From Deinococcus puniceus (lineage in GTDB: Bacteria > Deinococcota > Deinococci > Deinococcales > Deinococcaceae): a stretch of 64,000 nucleotides of DNA. The notes beneath the pieces were generated by a model. The model ran no database searches, was not told where the DNA came from, and saw only the letters and a list, made by a program, of their open reading frames with translations. The position numbers were made by a program, and so were the translations under genes. The DNA lies in NCBI RefSeq assembly GCF_001644565.1, contig NZ_CP011387.1, forward strand, positions 1,968,501 through 2,032,500, in the 5' to 3' direction. Below are positions 62,780 through 64,000 of this stretch, piece by piece; within the stretch, counting starts at the first letter, position 1, and each line of letters starts with the position of its first letter.

Positions 62780-64000
62780 TCAAGGCTTCCCCTGCCCCGC
62801 ATAGAACGCCGCGATGCCCTCTGCGACGGCCTGTGCCAGCCTTTCTCGTCCGCCCTTGTCCATCAGGATTCGCAGGTTGCCGGGGTCGGTCAGGTAGCCC
62901 AGCTCTACCAACAGACTGATCTGGGTGCTGGGGCGGGTGAGGGCCAGATTTGCACCCGGCTTCAGCCCTGCGCCGGGGCCGAGATCGGGCAAGGTGCGGC
63001 GCAGGGAGGCCAGAATCTGGGCCGAGACGCCCGCCGCCTGCGGGTGCGTGAAGTAGATTTCCGGCCCCCGGATGCCGCGCGGATCGCGTCCATCAGGCAG
63101 GGCATTGGCGTGGAGAGACACCAGCAGATCGGCGCGGGCGGCTTCGGCAGCTTCTGCGCGTTCGTACAGGCCCAGCGTCACGTCGGCAGTGCGGGTCAGG
63201 ATCACGGTGGCCCCCTGCGCCCGCAAGAGTTCGGCGGCCCGCAACGTGATGGGCAGCACCAGCCCTTTTTCGGGTACGCGCAGACTGCCCGCCCCGCCCC
63301 ACTGCGTGCCGCCGTGCCCCGCATCCAGCGTGATGACCCGGCCCACCAGCGGTTGAGCCGGATCGAGGGCAGGCGGGCGGCGCACCGTGAGCAGCAAATC
63401 CGAGCCGTCGTAATGGGCGCTGAAGCCCCACGCCTGAGCCGCCGTCAGTTCCAGCGTCAGGCGCGACACACCGGGGCCAGCAGGCGCGGCAGTCAGGCGC
63501 GAGAGCAGCGGATCGGCGGGCAGAGCATCCACCACAGGCGGCGCAGACAGGCCGTACAGCGTGAGCGTCAGCCCGCGCCCATCGTCGGTCTGATCGAGGG
63601 TGAAGGGGACGCGCAGGCCACCCAAAGGCACCCGCACGCGCAGGTCAGAGGTGGGCGCAGTCGGAACAGGGGTTACGGGGGGCGCTGGTACGGGTTGAGG
63701 GGTGGCCTGCTTGGGGCGTGGCGGTTGCGGGGGCAATTCGGGCAAGTTGGATTCTGGGGGAGCCGGGTTAGAGGGAAGGGGCGCGGGCGATTCGGGCGGG
63801 GTGATCGGATCGGGGGGGATCGGCACGGGCAAGACTTCCGGCAAGGCAGGGGGAACTGCGGGCAATCCGTCCAGCACAACGGTTCCTGCCGTTCCCACAC
63901 GCGGCGCACCGGGCGTCAGGGCCACCTGCGTTGCCGTGACCAACGCCGATACGCCGGGGGCCAGCCGCACGCGCAAGTCGTCGCCCTGCCGCCCTACCGC
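62780..64000 (-). CDS. N-acetylmuramoyl-L-alanine amidase (amidase_3), 5' end beyond the window
   Basis: At least 405 residues. The frame is open to base 64000, so the start lies outside. An N-terminal beta domain (partly missing), a long Pro-rich linker, an AMIN-like domain (about 110-200 from the window edge), then the zinc amidase with VITLDAGHGGTQWGG, a Glu in VPEKGLVLPITLRAAELL, LVSLHANALPD and the catalytic Glu in LVELGYLTDPGNL. It cuts the peptide stem from murein during division or remodelling. Confidence 0.93.
   Translation of the reverse strand, partial: AVGRQGDDLRVRLAPGVSALVTATQVALTPGAPRVGTAGTVVLDGLPAVPPALPEVLPVPIPPDPITPPESPAPLPSNPAPPESNLPELPPQPPRPKQATPQPVPAPPVTPVPTAPTSDLRVRVPLGGLRVPFTLDQTDDGRGLTLTLYGLSAPPVVDALPADPLLSRLTAAPAGPGVSRLTLELTAAQAWGFSAHYDGSDLLLTVRRPPALDPAQPLVGRVITLDAGHGGTQWGGAGSLRVPEKGLVLPITLRAAELLRAQGATVILTRTADVTLGLYERAEAAEAARADLLVSLHANALPDGRDPRGIRGPEIYFTHPQAAGVSAQILASLRRTLPDLGPGAGLKPGANLALTRPSTQISLLVELGYLTDPGNLRILMDKGGRERLAQAVAEGIAAFYAGQGKP

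Overview
The window is a gene-dense, high-GC chromosomal segment that looks like a member of the genus Deinococcus. The evidence is the set of genes (ccm cytochrome maturation, Opp peptide transporter, a lipid-A-disaccharide-synthase-related protein, secreted PQQ-repeat and DUF4139-like proteins), many short signal-peptide proteins, and the promoter style. At least sixteen genes carry a TANNNT -10 box only 6-9 nt before the start codon, the leaderless arrangement described in Deinococcus. No phage, insertion sequence, CRISPR array or rRNA operon is seen; nearly everything looks like core chromosome.

Layout. 0-6 kb: small proteins, an alpha/beta hydrolase, an LpxB-related glycosyltransferase-like gene, an orphan LuxR-type response regulator and a peptide-binding lipoprotein. 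6.5-11.5 kb: hslO, then htrA, a tRNA nucleotidyltransferase, a metal-site-less M50 paralogue and an intact M50 site-2 protease. 11.5-14 kb: hemolysin III-like protein, guaB and tRNA-Ala(CGC). 14-21 kb: PQQ-propeller protein, phosphoesterase, metallo-beta-lactamase-fold hydrolase, citrate synthase and a lipoprotein. 21.5-27.7 kb: ccmCDEF, ccmG, ccmH, a CcmI-like TPR protein fused to a cytochrome c domain, and a Rieske protein. 27.7-31 kb: KTSC, GNAT and VWA proteins. 31-36 kb: a SAM-I-type riboswitch followed by metH-metF. 36-40.5 kb: two paralogous secreted proteins flanking an LGFP-repeat protein. 40.9-47.3 kb: oppABCDF read leftward from a clear sigma-70-type promoter. 47.5-64 kb: secG, tRNA-Leu(CAA), a small membrane protein-MBL-purD operon, an amino-acid-binding protein, RNHCP, MOSC, msrA, a TauE/SafE permease, tyrA, acyltransferase, hydrolase, argS, two secreted paralogues and an N-acetylmuramoyl-L-alanine amidase cut by the window edge.

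The main structure the genes do not explain is a population of dispersed short repeats. Family A carries tandem TCTAAGGG-like ends and often a conserved palindromic core; it occurs about a dozen times, and one copy forms the last ~40 codons of metH. Family B contains GTGGATCGTAG palindromes. Family C contains GTGAGTGGTGAGT-like motifs. Families B and C tend to sit directly after stop codons. A 48-bp terminator module is duplicated (47/48 identical) at 39.06 and 40.83 kb.

The most interesting biological candidates are three. First, the HtrA / CCA enzyme / dead-M50 / live-M50 cassette could be a regulated intramembrane proteolysis unit with a pseudoprotease partner. Second, a cytochrome-maturation chaperone is fused to its own type of client, a c-type heme domain. 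Third, a SAM riboswitch controls a metH-metF operon whose 3' end has been overwritten by a repeat. No database search or structure calculation was run; family names come from motif recognition by eye.
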